Origin: Lacihabitans sp. CCS-44
Lineage (GTDB): Bacteria; Bacteroidota; Bacteroidia; Cytophagales; Spirosomataceae
Direction: 5' to 3'
Assembly (NCBI RefSeq): GCF_024343735.1
Contig: NZ_RJUE01000066.1
Location: 1-64,000, forward strand
Length of the DNA: 64,000 nt
In this document: piece after piece, positions 43,913 to 53,068 of the stretch
How the letters are laid out: every line of letters starts with the position of its first letter
Numbering within the stretch: the first letter of the stretch is position 1
Position numbers and translations under genes: made by a program
Notes under the pieces: model-generated
What the model saw: only the letters and a program-made list of their open reading frames with translations
Databases searched by the model: none
Told to the model about the DNA's origin: nothing

Positions 43913-44842
43913 ATGAATAACAGAAGAGAATTTATCAAAATGAGCCTTGGTGCTGCTTCCATATTGGGTTTAGGAGGAATGACAGAAAGTGCGTTTGCTC
44001 ATCACTCAAAAATAGAAAAGAACAATTTTAAGATGCTTTACGCACCACATTTTGGTATGTTTAAGCATTCTGCTGGCGATGATTTGTTCGATCAGCTTCA
44101 ATTCATGGCCGACAACGGTTTTATGGCTTTAGAGGACAACGGAATGTTGGCGAGGCCGGTAGAAACCCAGAAAAAAATTGGAGAAACACTGACCAAATTA
44201 GGTATGAAAATGGGTGTTTTTGTGATTGATGGCGGGGAAAACTGGAAGATCTCTTTGGCCTCTGGAAAACCTGAATTCAAGGAAAATTTCTTAAAAACCT
44301 GTCGTGCATCTGTAGAAACAGCTAAGCGATGCAATGCCAAATACATGACTGTGGTACCAGGATTTTTTGAAAGAAAACTTCCAATTGGCATTCAAACCGC
44401 CAATGTAATAGACGCCTACCGCAGGGCTTGCGACATCTTTGAACCCCACGGCTTGGTGATGGTGATGGAACCCTTGAGCGATACGCCCGACTTGTTTTTA
44501 CAGAATTCTGATCAAAGTTATTTGATATGTAAAGCAGTAAACAGTCCATCTTGCAAGATATTGTTTGACATGTGGCACATGCAACGCAACGAAGGCGAAA
44601 TGACCAGAAACATGGATTTGGTTTGGGATGAAATCGGTTATTTCCAAATTGGTGACGAGCCGGGTAGAAAAGAACCTACTACTGGCGAAATAAACTATAA
44701 TTTCCTTTTCAAACATATCCACGACAAAGCCAAAGCCAACAATCAGGAGTTTATAATGGGTATGGAACACGGCAACATGTTTCCGGGCAAAGAAGGTGAA
44801 CAAAAACTTATAAAAGCCTATGTACAATCTGATAATTTCTAA
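43913..44842 (+). CDS. Tat-exported hydroxypyruvate isomerase family protein
   Basis: 309 residues. The signal NNRREFIKMSLGAASILGLGG is of the twin-arginine type. The rest is a TIM barrel of the hydroxypyruvate isomerase / sugar epimerase family: APHFGMFKHSAGDDLFDQL, metal ligands in VMVMEPLSD, ILFDMWHMQ, FQIGDEPGRKEPTTGEINY and MGMEHG. The substrate in the periplasm is unknown. AATCAACC precedes the ATG by eight bases. Its last 23 bases overlap the start of the phosphatase gene. Confidence 0.87.
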   Translation: MNNRREFIKMSLGAASILGLGGMTESAFAHHSKIEKNNFKMLYAPHFGMFKHSAGDDLFDQLQFMADNGFMALEDNGMLARPVETQKKIGETLTKLGMKMGVFVIDGGENWKISLASGKPEFKENFLKTCRASVETAKRCNAKYMTVVPGFFERKLPIGIQTANVIDAYRRACDIFEPHGLVMVMEPLSDTPDLFLQNSDQSYLICKAVNSPSCKILFDMWHMQRNEGEMTRNMDLVWDEIGYFQIGDEPGRKEPTTGEINYNFLFKHIHDKAKANNQEFIMGMEHGNMFPGKEGEQKLIKAYVQSDNF

Positions 44843-45278
44843 GAAAAATACATTCATAGCAATTCTTGTAGTATGGGTATTAAGTTCCTGTACTACAAGT
44901 TTTTATATAGTCAGGCATGCAGAAAAATCTACTATTCCAAAGGAAGACCCTTTGTTAACCGAAGCGGGTAGTCAACGAGCAGAAAGGTTAAAAACAATTC
45001 TGGAGCATAAAGGAATAGAGAAAATTTATTCTACCAAAACCGTACGAACCACCACTACAGGAAAACCATTGGCAGATGCCCAAAAACTTGAAATAGAAAT
45101 ATATGAACCTAAGAATCAAACTGCTTTAATAGAAACCCTAAAAAAATCCAATCAAAATACTTTGGTAGTGGGTCATAGCAACACCATCAGACACATTATC
45201 AACGGATTGGCTGAGAAAGAATTTCTTAAAAAAGACCTAAAGGATTGGCTGAGAAAGAATTTCTTAAAAAAGACCTAA
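44820..45278 (+). CDS. Histidine phosphatase family lipoprotein, C-terminus altered by repeat
   Basis: 152 residues as it stands. A lipobox VLSSC is followed by the phosphatase motif IVRHAEKS, then LLTEAGSQRAERL, YSTKTVRTTTTGKPLA and the second catalytic His in VVGHSNTIRHII. The normal C-terminus is lost: a 38-bp unit is present three times from 45204, which shifts the frame and ends the protein in the second copy. With one copy the frame runs intact to TGA at 45394-45396, giving 166 residues and ending NLYLVKRGKFGKPKVKMEQF. Catalytic parts precede the repeat, so activity may persist. Confidence 0.85.
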   Translation: MYNLIISKKNTFIAILVVWVLSSCTTSFYIVRHAEKSTIPKEDPLLTEAGSQRAERLKTILEHKGIEKIYSTKTVRTTTTGKPLADAQKLEIEIYEPKNQTALIETLKKSNQNTLVVGHSNTIRHIINGLAEKEFLKKDLKDWLRKNFLKKT

Positions 45279-45321
45279 AGGATTGGCTGAGAAAGAATTT
45301 CTTAAAAAAGACCTAAAGGAT
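45204..45321. repeat. 38-bp perfect tandem triplication inside a coding region
   Basis: Identical 38-bp copies lie at 45204-45241, 45242-45279 and 45280-45317, followed by four bases of a fourth (GGAT). 38 is not a multiple of three, so copy numbers 1 or 4 keep the gene in frame and 2 or 3 break it. Confidence 0.97.
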
Positions 45322-45574
45322 AGTGAATATTCTAATTTGTATTTGGTCAAACGGGGGAAGTTTGGGAAGCCGAAGGTGAAGATGGAGCAATTCTGAGTAA
45401 ACTGTTAGTATTGGAATTTTAGGATTTTTCTAAAGAAACTATCCTAATTGTTAAAGTCACATAAGTATTAATATTTAATTTGAAAGTGCAGCTTTAAGTC
45501 AAAAACGTAACCTTAAAATTTTGATGTTTTTGTTAACCATTTTTTTGCTCTAATTTTAAATAAAATTTCAAAGT

Positions 45575-45883
45575 ATGATTCATCCCAGCGTACAAGTCTT
45601 TTTGCCGGAAATTCTCGAGCTTTTAAAAAAAAGCAAGGTGGAGAGTGCATTTTTGTTTGGTTCAGTTCTTACTAATAGTTTTGGCCCAGAAAGCGATATT
45701 GATTTCATCATTAATTTTAAGGAGCAATTAGACCCAATGGAGAAAGGTGAATTGTATTGGAATTTATATGATAATCTAAAAAATAAGCTTGACCGAGAGG
45801 TCGATATTATTTCTGAAAAGTCACTAAAAAATCCCTATTTTATTAAAGAGATTAATCATTCAAAATACAAAATTTATGGATGA
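45575..45883 (+). CDS. mntA: MntA-like nucleotidyltransferase antitoxin
   Basis: 102 residues with a minimal nucleotidyltransferase fold: FLFGSVLTNSFGPESDIDFII carries the GSx10DxD motif, and a further Asp lies in DREVDIISEK. In HEPN-MNT pairs MntA inactivates the HepT toxin by adding AMP residues to a Tyr near its active site. It overlaps hepT by eight bases. The 296-bp gap upstream (after the phosphatase repeat) shows only the old phosphatase 3' end. Confidence 0.9.
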   Translation: MIHPSVQVFLPEILELLKKSKVESAFLFGSVLTNSFGPESDIDFIINFKEQLDPMEKGELYWNLYDNLKNKLDREVDIISEKSLKNPYFIKEINHSKYKIYG

Positions 45884-46214
45884 TAAAATTAAGAAATATC
45901 TTTTTGACATAAAGATTTCCATTGGTCGGATTGAGTCCTTTTTGGATACAAACCGTGACTTTGAAAGTTATGCCAAAGATATTTTATTGCAAAATGCAGT
46001 AGAAAGGAATTTAGAAATAATTGGTGAGGCGGTGAATAAAATACTGAAAATTGAACCCAATTTCCCATTAACAGATGCTAGAAAAATCGTAGATACAAGA
46101 AACAAAATAAGTCATGGTTATGATGAAATAGAACCTGAAAATATTTGGTTTATACTCATTCGTCATGTTCCGATTCTTAAAAAAGAAGTTGAGGATTTCC
46201 TGAAAAATAAATAA
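45876..46214 (+). CDS. hepT: HepT-like HEPN ribonuclease toxin
   Basis: 112 residues, DUF86/HEPN family. The catalytic R-x4-H motif is in VDTRNKISHGYDEI, with the Tyr target of MntA next to the His. QNAVERNLEIIGEAVNKI is the other family signature. It forms a toxin-antitoxin pair with mntA upstream, an order seen in other such pairs. Confidence 0.92.
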   Translation: MDDKIKKYLFDIKISIGRIESFLDTNRDFESYAKDILLQNAVERNLEIIGEAVNKILKIEPNFPLTDARKIVDTRNKISHGYDEIEPENIWFILIRHVPILKKEVEDFLKNK

Positions 46215-46521
46215 AACCAATTAAGAAGGGGAAATTTTTCTACCCACAAAACTTTAACTTACGCCGCATTTCAGACATTCGCCTTTGGTGATATTAAAAG
46301 TATAAGACAATTGAAGTTCTAATGATTATTTAAACCTCTCAAATCAGCATAGTTCAAAACGAAAAACTTTGATGAATTGAAGATATTTACATGGAAAAAC
46401 GATATATATTTTACTTCGATTAAAGACTGAAATCCAAAATTTTTGGGGCATAAGTATATAAGTAAAAACCTTCTAGCATGATGCTAAGTGATATCTAATC
46501 AAAACAACAATTCTAAAAAAT
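46215..46521. other. 307-bp gap without a recognised feature
   Basis: AT-rich sequence between hepT and the second SNF2 gene. I see no frame, clear promoter box, hairpin or repeat. Confidence 0.6.
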
Positions 46522-49500
46522 ATGCTCTCCCATTCCCAAACTTACATCCTAAAAAACCACCAAGTGTCAACGCTAACCTACGCAGACACTTTTCGCTATG
46601 GTGTGGAGATAAGTTTGGGGCTTAAAAATGTTGATGTTCAGCCAATAAATATCGAAATTGACAACGCTCTTTTTGCTTTAAATAGCCAAAGTAAAAATCT
46701 GCCTGATGTTGCGGTAAGTCAGATTGAAGCTGATTTAGTGCTAACTTGTGGATGTGGTGCCATTAAAAACACACTTTGTGAACATCAAACTTTGGTTTTG
46801 CAAACGCTCATTTCTAAGCCAGACTTTAAGGCATTTTTTGACAAAAACCTTCGTCTTGAAAAAATAAAAAAAGCTGCTGAAGCCTACGGGATGGCCGAGG
46901 AAGAGGATTTGGAGAAATATTTCGGGCTCAAATATGCTGATAGACAGACTTATACAGTTCCACTTAACCCAGAGTTGATTCCTGTTGATGAAAAATCTAC
47001 TTCTTTTTTAAAAAGTAAATTATTCGCAAAAAAAAACGACTCTTCTGAAACTGAAAAGATCGAAACAACACAGCAAATTTTGGTTTTTAGAAGAAATAAA
47101 TTTCAGGAAACCTATTCGCTCGAACTTTACGATGCCACTTTAACAAAAAATGGCAAAATTAAGGCTCCTTTTAGCCAAATTGATCCATTAAATGAAGTTT
47201 GGAATCATGAAAAGGCTGAAGTGATTCGTTTTTTTACGGCATTAGCCAAAGTGCAGAAAAACACCGAATGGAATGATAATCAGGCGATTGATTCAATTGT
47301 TAAAAACCCACTTTCTCTTAATTTCTATGTTTCTGAAAACGATACAATTTCACCAAACAATCTGATTCCTGTTAAACTTGAAAATGCTTCCGTTGGGCTC
47401 AATATTAAAGTAAATTTGAAGGAGCCGTTTTATGAAGTAACCACAAGCGTAACTATCAATGAGCATATTTACGCATTGCAGGATCTGAAAATCAGATTCA
47501 ATTGTTTCTTTCAAATTGGCGATAGATTGGTTTTTATTTCAGATGCTGAAATGTTGCCAATCATTAAATATTTCGCAGAAAAGCGAGCAATTATGCTCAT
47601 TTATCCTTCGAAATTTGAGCTTTTCCGAAAAGAAATTCTCGATGCTATGTCTGACAAAGTGAGTATTGTGTATGCCTTTATTAAAAAGAAAAAAGAGGAG
47701 AAATTAATAGAATGGGAAAGTACTTATGAGGTAGAGAAACTCATTTATTTGACAGACGAAAAGAATTTTGTCAACATTACACCCGTAATGAAATACGGTC
47801 AATTGGAAGTGGCGGTGCATTCTAAAAAACAATTGATAGATGTTGACCCAAATGGAAACCACTTTTCTGTAGAGCGAGATGATACAGCGGAATTGAATTT
47901 CACCTCAATGATTTCAAGATTACATCCTGAGTTTTCTGGACAATTGGCCGACGGAAATTATTTCTATTTGCATAAACAGAAGTTTCTGGACGACAATTGG
48001 TTTCTAGATTTCTTTGAAATTATTAGAGAAAACAATGTAAAAGTTCTAGGATTTAATTCTTTGACAAATAACAAGTTAAGTCCATACAAAGCATCAGTCG
48101 AAATAAGTGTTGCCTCTGGAATTGATTGGTTTGATACTAAAGTGAAACTGAAATTTGGCAAAAAAGATGTTCCACTAAAAGTATTGCATAAGTCTCTCAG
48201 AAACAAATCCAAATTTATTGAATTAGACGATGGGACCTTAGGTTTGATTCCAGAAGAATGGATTAAAAAATTTAATAATTATTTCAAAGTAGGCAAGCTG
48301 GAAGGGGCATTGATTCGAACACCGAAATCAAGATTTCTGGATATTCTGGATTTATACGAAACGGAAGTTTTAAGCAAGGAAGCCTGGGCAGAAATAAGTT
48401 ATCTAAAATCCAAATTCGAGCATTTCGATACAATCGAAGAAGTGGCGGTACCTGATGAATTGAATGCCACTTTACGTGATTACCAGAGGCATGGTCTCAA
48501 TTGGTTGAATTTCCTTGACGGCTTTAATTTTGGAGCTTGTCTTGCCGACGACATGGGTTTAGGAAAAACGATACAAATCATTGCATTTCTTTTGATTCAA
48601 AAACAAAAACATCCAGAGCAACAAAGTTTGATTATTGTTCCAACTTCATTGATGTTCAATTGGTTGGATGAGTTTAGTCGATTCGCTCCGAGTTTAAAAA
48701 TTGCCTCACATTATGGCAATACCAAATTGAATTCAAAAGAAGAAATACAAGGTTTTGATGTAGTTTTGACCACTTATGGTACTTTACTTTCTGATTTGCA
48801 TTTTTTGAAAAACATCACCTTCAACTACATCATTTTGGATGAATCCCAAGCTATCAAAAATCCAGAATCTCAACGATACCGTGCGGCTAGAATGCTGGTC
48901 TCCAGAAATAAAATAGTTTTAACGGGTACGCCTATAGAAAACAACACTTACGATTTGTATGGGCAGTTATCCTTCGCTTGTCCAGATTTGTTGGGCAGCA
49001 AAAGCTATTTTAAAGACATTTATGCTGAACCCATAGATAAATTTAAAGAAAGTCGAAGGGCGGAAGAGTTACGCAAGAAAATCAGTCCTTTTATTCTTAG
49101 GAGAACTAAAAAACAGGTGATTGAAGAATTGCCTTCAAAAACAGAAATGTTGATTTACTGCGAAATGGGCTTGGACCAAAGGGCTATTTACGATAACCAT
49201 GAGGCCGAACTTAGAGATTATTTGCAGCATAAAACCGAGGAGGAAATTAGCCCGATGCACGTATTGACAGGACTTACAAAACTTCGCCAAATATGTGATT
49301 CCCCCTCACTCCTACCCGATGACGAATATCCAAACGAAGTTTCTTCGAAGATAGATGTGCTTTTGGAACAGATTGAAGGTCAGATAGGCGAACACAAAAT
49401 TCTGATTTTCTCTCAGTTTGTCGGCATGTTGGATTTGATTAAAAAATCGTTGGTTGCTCGTAATATTAATTTTGAATATCTGACAGGTCAAACCAAAAAT

Positions 49501-49848
49501 AGAGCTGAAAAAGTCAAAAACTTTCAAGAAAACCCCGAAGTTAGGGTCTTTTTAATAAGCCTTAAAGCAGGTGGAGTTGGACTAAATCTCACCGAGGCTG
49601 ACTATGTTTATTTAGTAGATCCGTGGTGGAATCCTGCCGTAGAAAACCAAGCCATTGACCGTGTTTATAGAATTGGTCAGAAAAACAAAGTGATAGCCGT
49701 AAGACTCATTTGCCCCAACACCATTGAGGAAAAAATGCTCAAACTCCAATCCTCCAAAAAAGATCTTGCCGGTAAACTTGTCAATACCGAAGCCGATATT
49801 TTCAAAGCTTTTAATAGGAAAGAGTTACTTGAGATTTTAGGAAAATAG
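46522..49848 (+). CDS. Large SNF2-family helicase with SWIM-like zinc finger
   Basis: 1108 residues. A SWIM-like CxCx7CxH (C76, C78, C86, H88) stands near the N-terminus, then a long middle region (about 100-640), then the SNF2 core: DDMGLGKTIQ, LDESQAIKN (DESQ in place of DEAH), LTGTPIENN, and the C-lobe SLKAGGVGLNLTEADYVYLVDPWWNP with DRVYRIGQ. It should be a DNA translocase acting on protein-DNA complexes. It shares the SWIM/SNF2 layout with the gene at 10767 but is longer. It follows a toxin-antitoxin pair. Confidence 0.92.
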   Translation: MLSHSQTYILKNHQVSTLTYADTFRYGVEISLGLKNVDVQPINIEIDNALFALNSQSKNLPDVAVSQIEADLVLTCGCGAIKNTLCEHQTLVLQTLISKPDFKAFFDKNLRLEKIKKAAEAYGMAEEEDLEKYFGLKYADRQTYTVPLNPELIPVDEKSTSFLKSKLFAKKNDSSETEKIETTQQILVFRRNKFQETYSLELYDATLTKNGKIKAPFSQIDPLNEVWNHEKAEVIRFFTALAKVQKNTEWNDNQAIDSIVKNPLSLNFYVSENDTISPNNLIPVKLENASVGLNIKVNLKEPFYEVTTSVTINEHIYALQDLKIRFNCFFQIGDRLVFISDAEMLPIIKYFAEKRAIMLIYPSKFELFRKEILDAMSDKVSIVYAFIKKKKEEKLIEWESTYEVEKLIYLTDEKNFVNITPVMKYGQLEVAVHSKKQLIDVDPNGNHFSVERDDTAELNFTSMISRLHPEFSGQLADGNYFYLHKQKFLDDNWFLDFFEIIRENNVKVLGFNSLTNNKLSPYKASVEISVASGIDWFDTKVKLKFGKKDVPLKVLHKSLRNKSKFIELDDGTLGLIPEEWIKKFNNYFKVGKLEGALIRTPKSRFLDILDLYETEVLSKEAWAEISYLKSKFEHFDTIEEVAVPDELNATLRDYQRHGLNWLNFLDGFNFGACLADDMGLGKTIQIIAFLLIQKQKHPEQQSLIIVPTSLMFNWLDEFSRFAPSLKIASHYGNTKLNSKEEIQGFDVVLTTYGTLLSDLHFLKNITFNYIILDESQAIKNPESQRYRAARMLVSRNKIVLTGTPIENNTYDLYGQLSFACPDLLGSKSYFKDIYAEPIDKFKESRRAEELRKKISPFILRRTKKQVIEELPSKTEMLIYCEMGLDQRAIYDNHEAELRDYLQHKTEEEISPMHVLTGLTKLRQICDSPSLLPDDEYPNEVSSKIDVLLEQIEGQIGEHKILIFSQFVGMLDLIKKSLVARNINFEYLTGQTKNRAEKVKNFQENPEVRVFLISLKAGGVGLNLTEADYVYLVDPWWNPAVENQAIDRVYRIGQKNKVIAVRLICPNTIEEKMLKLQSSKKDLAGKLVNTEADIFKAFNRKELLEILGK

Positions 49849-49893
49849 ACAGTTGATAAAGATAAGGGGTCTTATTTCAATTCATAAAAAACC

Positions 49894-51366
49894 TCAATTT
49901 ACTTTTCCAAAAAGTGCTACACCTTTATAACTATCTGCACCAGACTCACCTACTATAAAATTACCGTTTATATCTATAGTACATGAAATTCCAAGACCAT
50001 CGAAATTTGTAATAGTTCCAGGATCATTTTTTTTACTTACGAGTCTCCAAGTCTCCCCGTATCTTCTAAAAACACTAAATGAGCCATTGTTTGTAAACCC
50101 TCCTTCATCGTCTTGGTTAGCACCCACAATTGCGTAATCTCCTGAAATACCCACAGAGAAACCAAAATAATCATTACTTGCCGCGGCGGGATTGGTAAGT
50201 TTAACTTGCACTTGCCAAATCCCAGTACTGTTATTCCTTTTATAAATTGTAGCCGAACCAGACCATAGAAAACCACCTTCAACATCGGTATATGCTCCTA
50301 CAATTGCATAATCTCCAGAAATAGAAACTGAGAAGCCAAATGAGTCATCGCTTGCAGCGTTTGGATTACTCAGTTTACCTTGCGATTCCCATATACCAGT
50401 ACTACTGTTTCTTTTAAAAATAGTTGCAGTACCACAATTCGTTAATCCTGCCTCATCATCTAGATAAGCACCGACGATAGCGTAATCTCCAGAAATAGCG
50501 ACCGAATATCCAAATCGATCACCTAATACTGGCCCTAGATTGATCAGTTTTCCTTGTGACTCCCAAATATTTGAAATATTATTTCTTTTAAAAACGGTGG
50601 CGGAACCATTATCATTAAAGTCTCCTTCATCGTCGTAGGGAGCACCTACTATCGCATAATCACCGGAAATAGCAACTGAATTACCAAAGTTATCCGAATT
50701 TGCCAAAACTGAATTAGTCAATTTACCTTGAGATTCCCATACTCCCGATGTTCCATTTCTTTTAAAAATAGTTGCAGAGCCACAATCAATAAATCCACCC
50801 TCATCATCCAATTCTGCACCTACGATAGCATAATTTCCAGAAATAGCAACAGACCTACCAAAAAAAACAGAACTTGCAGTGCCTGGATTGCTTAATTTTC
50901 CTTGAGACTCCCAAGTACCTGTATTACTGTTTCTTTTAAAAATAGTTGCAGACCCCACATTTAGTAATGCTAGTTCATCATCTTGGTAGGCTCCCACAAT
51001 TGCATATTCTCCTGAAATGGCCACCGAAACACCAAAGCTATCATAGGACTGACCATCTAGGTTACCTACAGGTTGATAAGCTACAAATGCAGAATTATCG
51101 CAGCCCCAACTTCCAAAACCTTCAGCTTCAGCGGGAGTAGAGGTGGCAATGGCCAAGTTTACCCAGTTACTGCCATTGTAATACCAGTTAGTAGCCGTTC
51201 CCTGATTATAAACCATCATTCCGTGTTGGGGAGAAGGTATTGCGGTAGTTATAGCTGCTATACTGACGTAACTTGGTAATCTTAAACTCTTTGAGTCAAT
51301 TTCAGTAGCCTGCTGGGCATACACTTGAATCGTAGATAAAATAAATAAAATTACAATTATTCTCAT
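49894..51366 (-). CDS. Exported protein with six 58-residue FG-GAP-like repeats
   Basis: 490 residues. A Sec signal peptide ends at VYAQ, and an N-terminal part has HGMMVYNQGTATNWYYNGSNW, common in Bacteroidota surface proteins. Then come six repeats of 58 residues each of the type VAISGDYAIVGAYxDDE followed by GSATIFKRN and WESQGKL. The DDE cluster would bind Ca2+, and the repeats probably close a beta-propeller. Role unknown, perhaps adhesion. The ATG at 51366 is preferred over a TTG at 51399; there is no C-terminal sorting domain. Confidence 0.82.
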   Translation of the reverse strand: MRIIVILFILSTIQVYAQQATEIDSKSLRLPSYVSIAAITTAIPSPQHGMMVYNQGTATNWYYNGSNWVNLAIATSTPAEAEGFGSWGCDNSAFVAYQPVGNLDGQSYDSFGVSVAISGEYAIVGAYQDDELALLNVGSATIFKRNSNTGTWESQGKLSNPGTASSVFFGRSVAISGNYAIVGAELDDEGGFIDCGSATIFKRNGTSGVWESQGKLTNSVLANSDNFGNSVAISGDYAIVGAPYDDEGDFNDNGSATVFKRNNISNIWESQGKLINLGPVLGDRFGYSVAISGDYAIVGAYLDDEAGLTNCGTATIFKRNSSTGIWESQGKLSNPNAASDDSFGFSVSISGDYAIVGAYTDVEGGFLWSGSATIYKRNNSTGIWQVQVKLTNPAAASNDYFGFSVGISGDYAIVGANQDDEGGFTNNGSFSVFRRYGETWRLVSKKNDPGTITNFDGLGISCTIDINGNFIVGESGADSYKGVALFGKVN

Positions 51367-51409
51367 TTGATACTTCTTTAGGAGTTTTAGATAAACCAAT
51401 TACAATTTC

Positions 51410-51417
51410 CAAAATTA
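51410..51417 (-). promoter_or_regulatory. -7 promoter box for the repeat protein gene
   Basis: TAATTTTG on the minus strand, with a TTTG 23 nt upstream (complement of 51441-51444). The rest of the gap 51400-51737 shows no gene I trust. Confidence 0.5.
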
Positions 51418-51737
51418 TCGTGCTTTCCAAAGATATTCCCCAAAAAACAATCATATTTTTTATTTTAAGGCTGAGCACAATTATTTACAGCTCAATACTT
51501 TGCAGAAGTATGCAAAATATGATTTGCTCATTTTTTGAATACTTAGAGGAATGCTCAGTTGTCATAGGACTTCAAAAGGAACTATATATAGAATTGCAAA
51601 GATGCAGTTTATCAAAAATTAATAAAAGAAATATCTTTTATGAAAAGAAAGCCAAGTAAAAAATGCAGAAACAAAAGCCGCCAGTTTGCTGTATTTCTTA
51701 CGTGTTTTCTCTAAAAATTAAACTTTATAAGGCAAAT

Positions 51738-53012
51738 TCATTCAAAAAATGGCACACCAACCGGGGCATACTTCCGCATGGCCTCCTCGTTTATTTCCAC
51801 ACCAATTCCTGGTTTTTCCGAAACCGTAATTTGTCCATTTTTAATCATTGATGGGTCGTAGTTCACGATTTCTTTGAACATCGGATCTTTGTGAAAATAT
51901 ATCTGCCATTCCAAAATCATGAAGTTTGGCACTGACGCACAGACATGAGCAGAGGCCATCGCACCCAAATACGACGCCACCATGTGAGGTGCAAACGGCA
52001 CGTAATACAAATTGGCCAAATTGGCAATTCTTTGTCCTTCGCCCAATCCACCCGCCTTTTGCAAATCGGGCATGACGATATCCACCGCCCCTGATTCCAA
52101 CAAAGGCCTGAAACCGTAAGCCAAATAATGATTTTCGCCGGCACAAATAGGCGTAGAGGTCGAATTTGTTATTTTCTTATAGGCATCGGCATTTTCGGCA
52201 GGAATGGGTTCTTCTAACCACATAAGGTTGAGGGGTTCCAACATTTTGGCGATTTTTTCACCGGTAATGGCATCATATCGACCGTGCATGTCGGCACAAA
52301 TATCTACGTTCGGCCCAACCGCGGCTCTGGCTGCCGCCATTTGGTCGTACATCCTTTGCAGCTCCGCCTGACTGGCCGTCCAATTGTATTTATCATATTT
52401 GTTGGGGTCATTGGCTTGGTCAAGGTCAAACTTAACCGCATTGAAACCCATTTTCACAGCTTCAAGTGCCGATTCTGCAAAATCTGCGGGCTTCGGAAGT
52501 CTGTTTTGGTATAGAGCGGTGTCCATATATAATCTTATGGTATCTCTGAATTTTCCGCCCAAAAGCTGATATACCGGCACACCAAGAGCTTTCCCTGCCA
52601 AATCCCAAAGTGCGGTCTCAACGGCAGACAATACCGCAACATACATACCAGATTGAGCTCCTTCAAAAAAGCCAGACTTTCGTATCTCCTCAAAAAGCCT
52701 ATGCACATTCAGCGGACTTTTGCCCTTGATTCTCTGGCCAAACATTTTCACCAAATGGTAGGTGCCGGGTGTGGCATCTACGCCTTCGCCATGGCCAACT
52801 ATATCTTGATTGGTATATATTTTTACGAAAAGGCTGTGGCCATTTCTGATATATCCGCATTTGATATCCGTTATTTTCAGATCAGATGGAGCCGAATTTT
52901 TGGGAGCCTTGTCTACGGACACTTCATACTCTCGACCAAAATTTAAAAGTGGTGTGGCTGCTAATGCAGAGGTTAAAGCAGCTTTGGAAAGGAAATTTCT
53001 TCTTGATGACAT
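51738..53012 (-). CDS. Tat-exported enolase-superfamily sugar acid dehydratase (MR/MLE), copy 1
   Basis: 424 residues. MSSRRNFLSKAALTSALAAT is a twin-arginine signal. The body is a mandelate racemase / galactonate dehydratase-like enzyme: Lys/Asp in NAVKFDLD, metal Asp and His in ADMHGRYD (DxHGR as in galactonate dehydratase), metal Glu in WLEEPIP and CAGENHY, base His in FAPHM. It should remove water from an aldonic or aldaric acid to give a 2-keto-3-deoxy acid. The ATG at 53012 is chosen for the signal peptide. Last gene of the operon; ATTCAACC lies 15 nt before the ATG. Confidence 0.88.
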   Translation of the reverse strand: MSSRRNFLSKAALTSALAATPLLNFGREYEVSVDKAPKNSAPSDLKITDIKCGYIRNGHSLFVKIYTNQDIVGHGEGVDATPGTYHLVKMFGQRIKGKSPLNVHRLFEEIRKSGFFEGAQSGMYVAVLSAVETALWDLAGKALGVPVYQLLGGKFRDTIRLYMDTALYQNRLPKPADFAESALEAVKMGFNAVKFDLDQANDPNKYDKYNWTASQAELQRMYDQMAAARAAVGPNVDICADMHGRYDAITGEKIAKMLEPLNLMWLEEPIPAENADAYKKITNSTSTPICAGENHYLAYGFRPLLESGAVDIVMPDLQKAGGLGEGQRIANLANLYYVPFAPHMVASYLGAMASAHVCASVPNFMILEWQIYFHKDPMFKEIVNYDPSMIKNGQITVSEKPGIGVEINEEAMRKYAPVGVPFFE

Positions 53013-53027
53013 TTTAATATTTTTATA

Positions 53028-53035
53028 GGTTGAAT
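53028..53035 (-). promoter_or_regulatory. ATTCAACC leader motif, dehydratase copy 1
   Basis: ATTCAACC on the minus strand with 15 nt to the ATG at 53012, preceded by CATTT. Confidence 0.5.
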
Positions 53036-53068
53036 AAATGAGTTTTTGAGAGCTTAGACTGCTAAAAC

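Noticed and set aside
51420-51851. Small plus-strand frames of 79 and 62 codons in the gap before the dehydratase gene
   Set aside because: No recognisable motif or start signal; the first overlaps the promoter of the repeat protein gene and the second overlaps the dehydratase 3' end.
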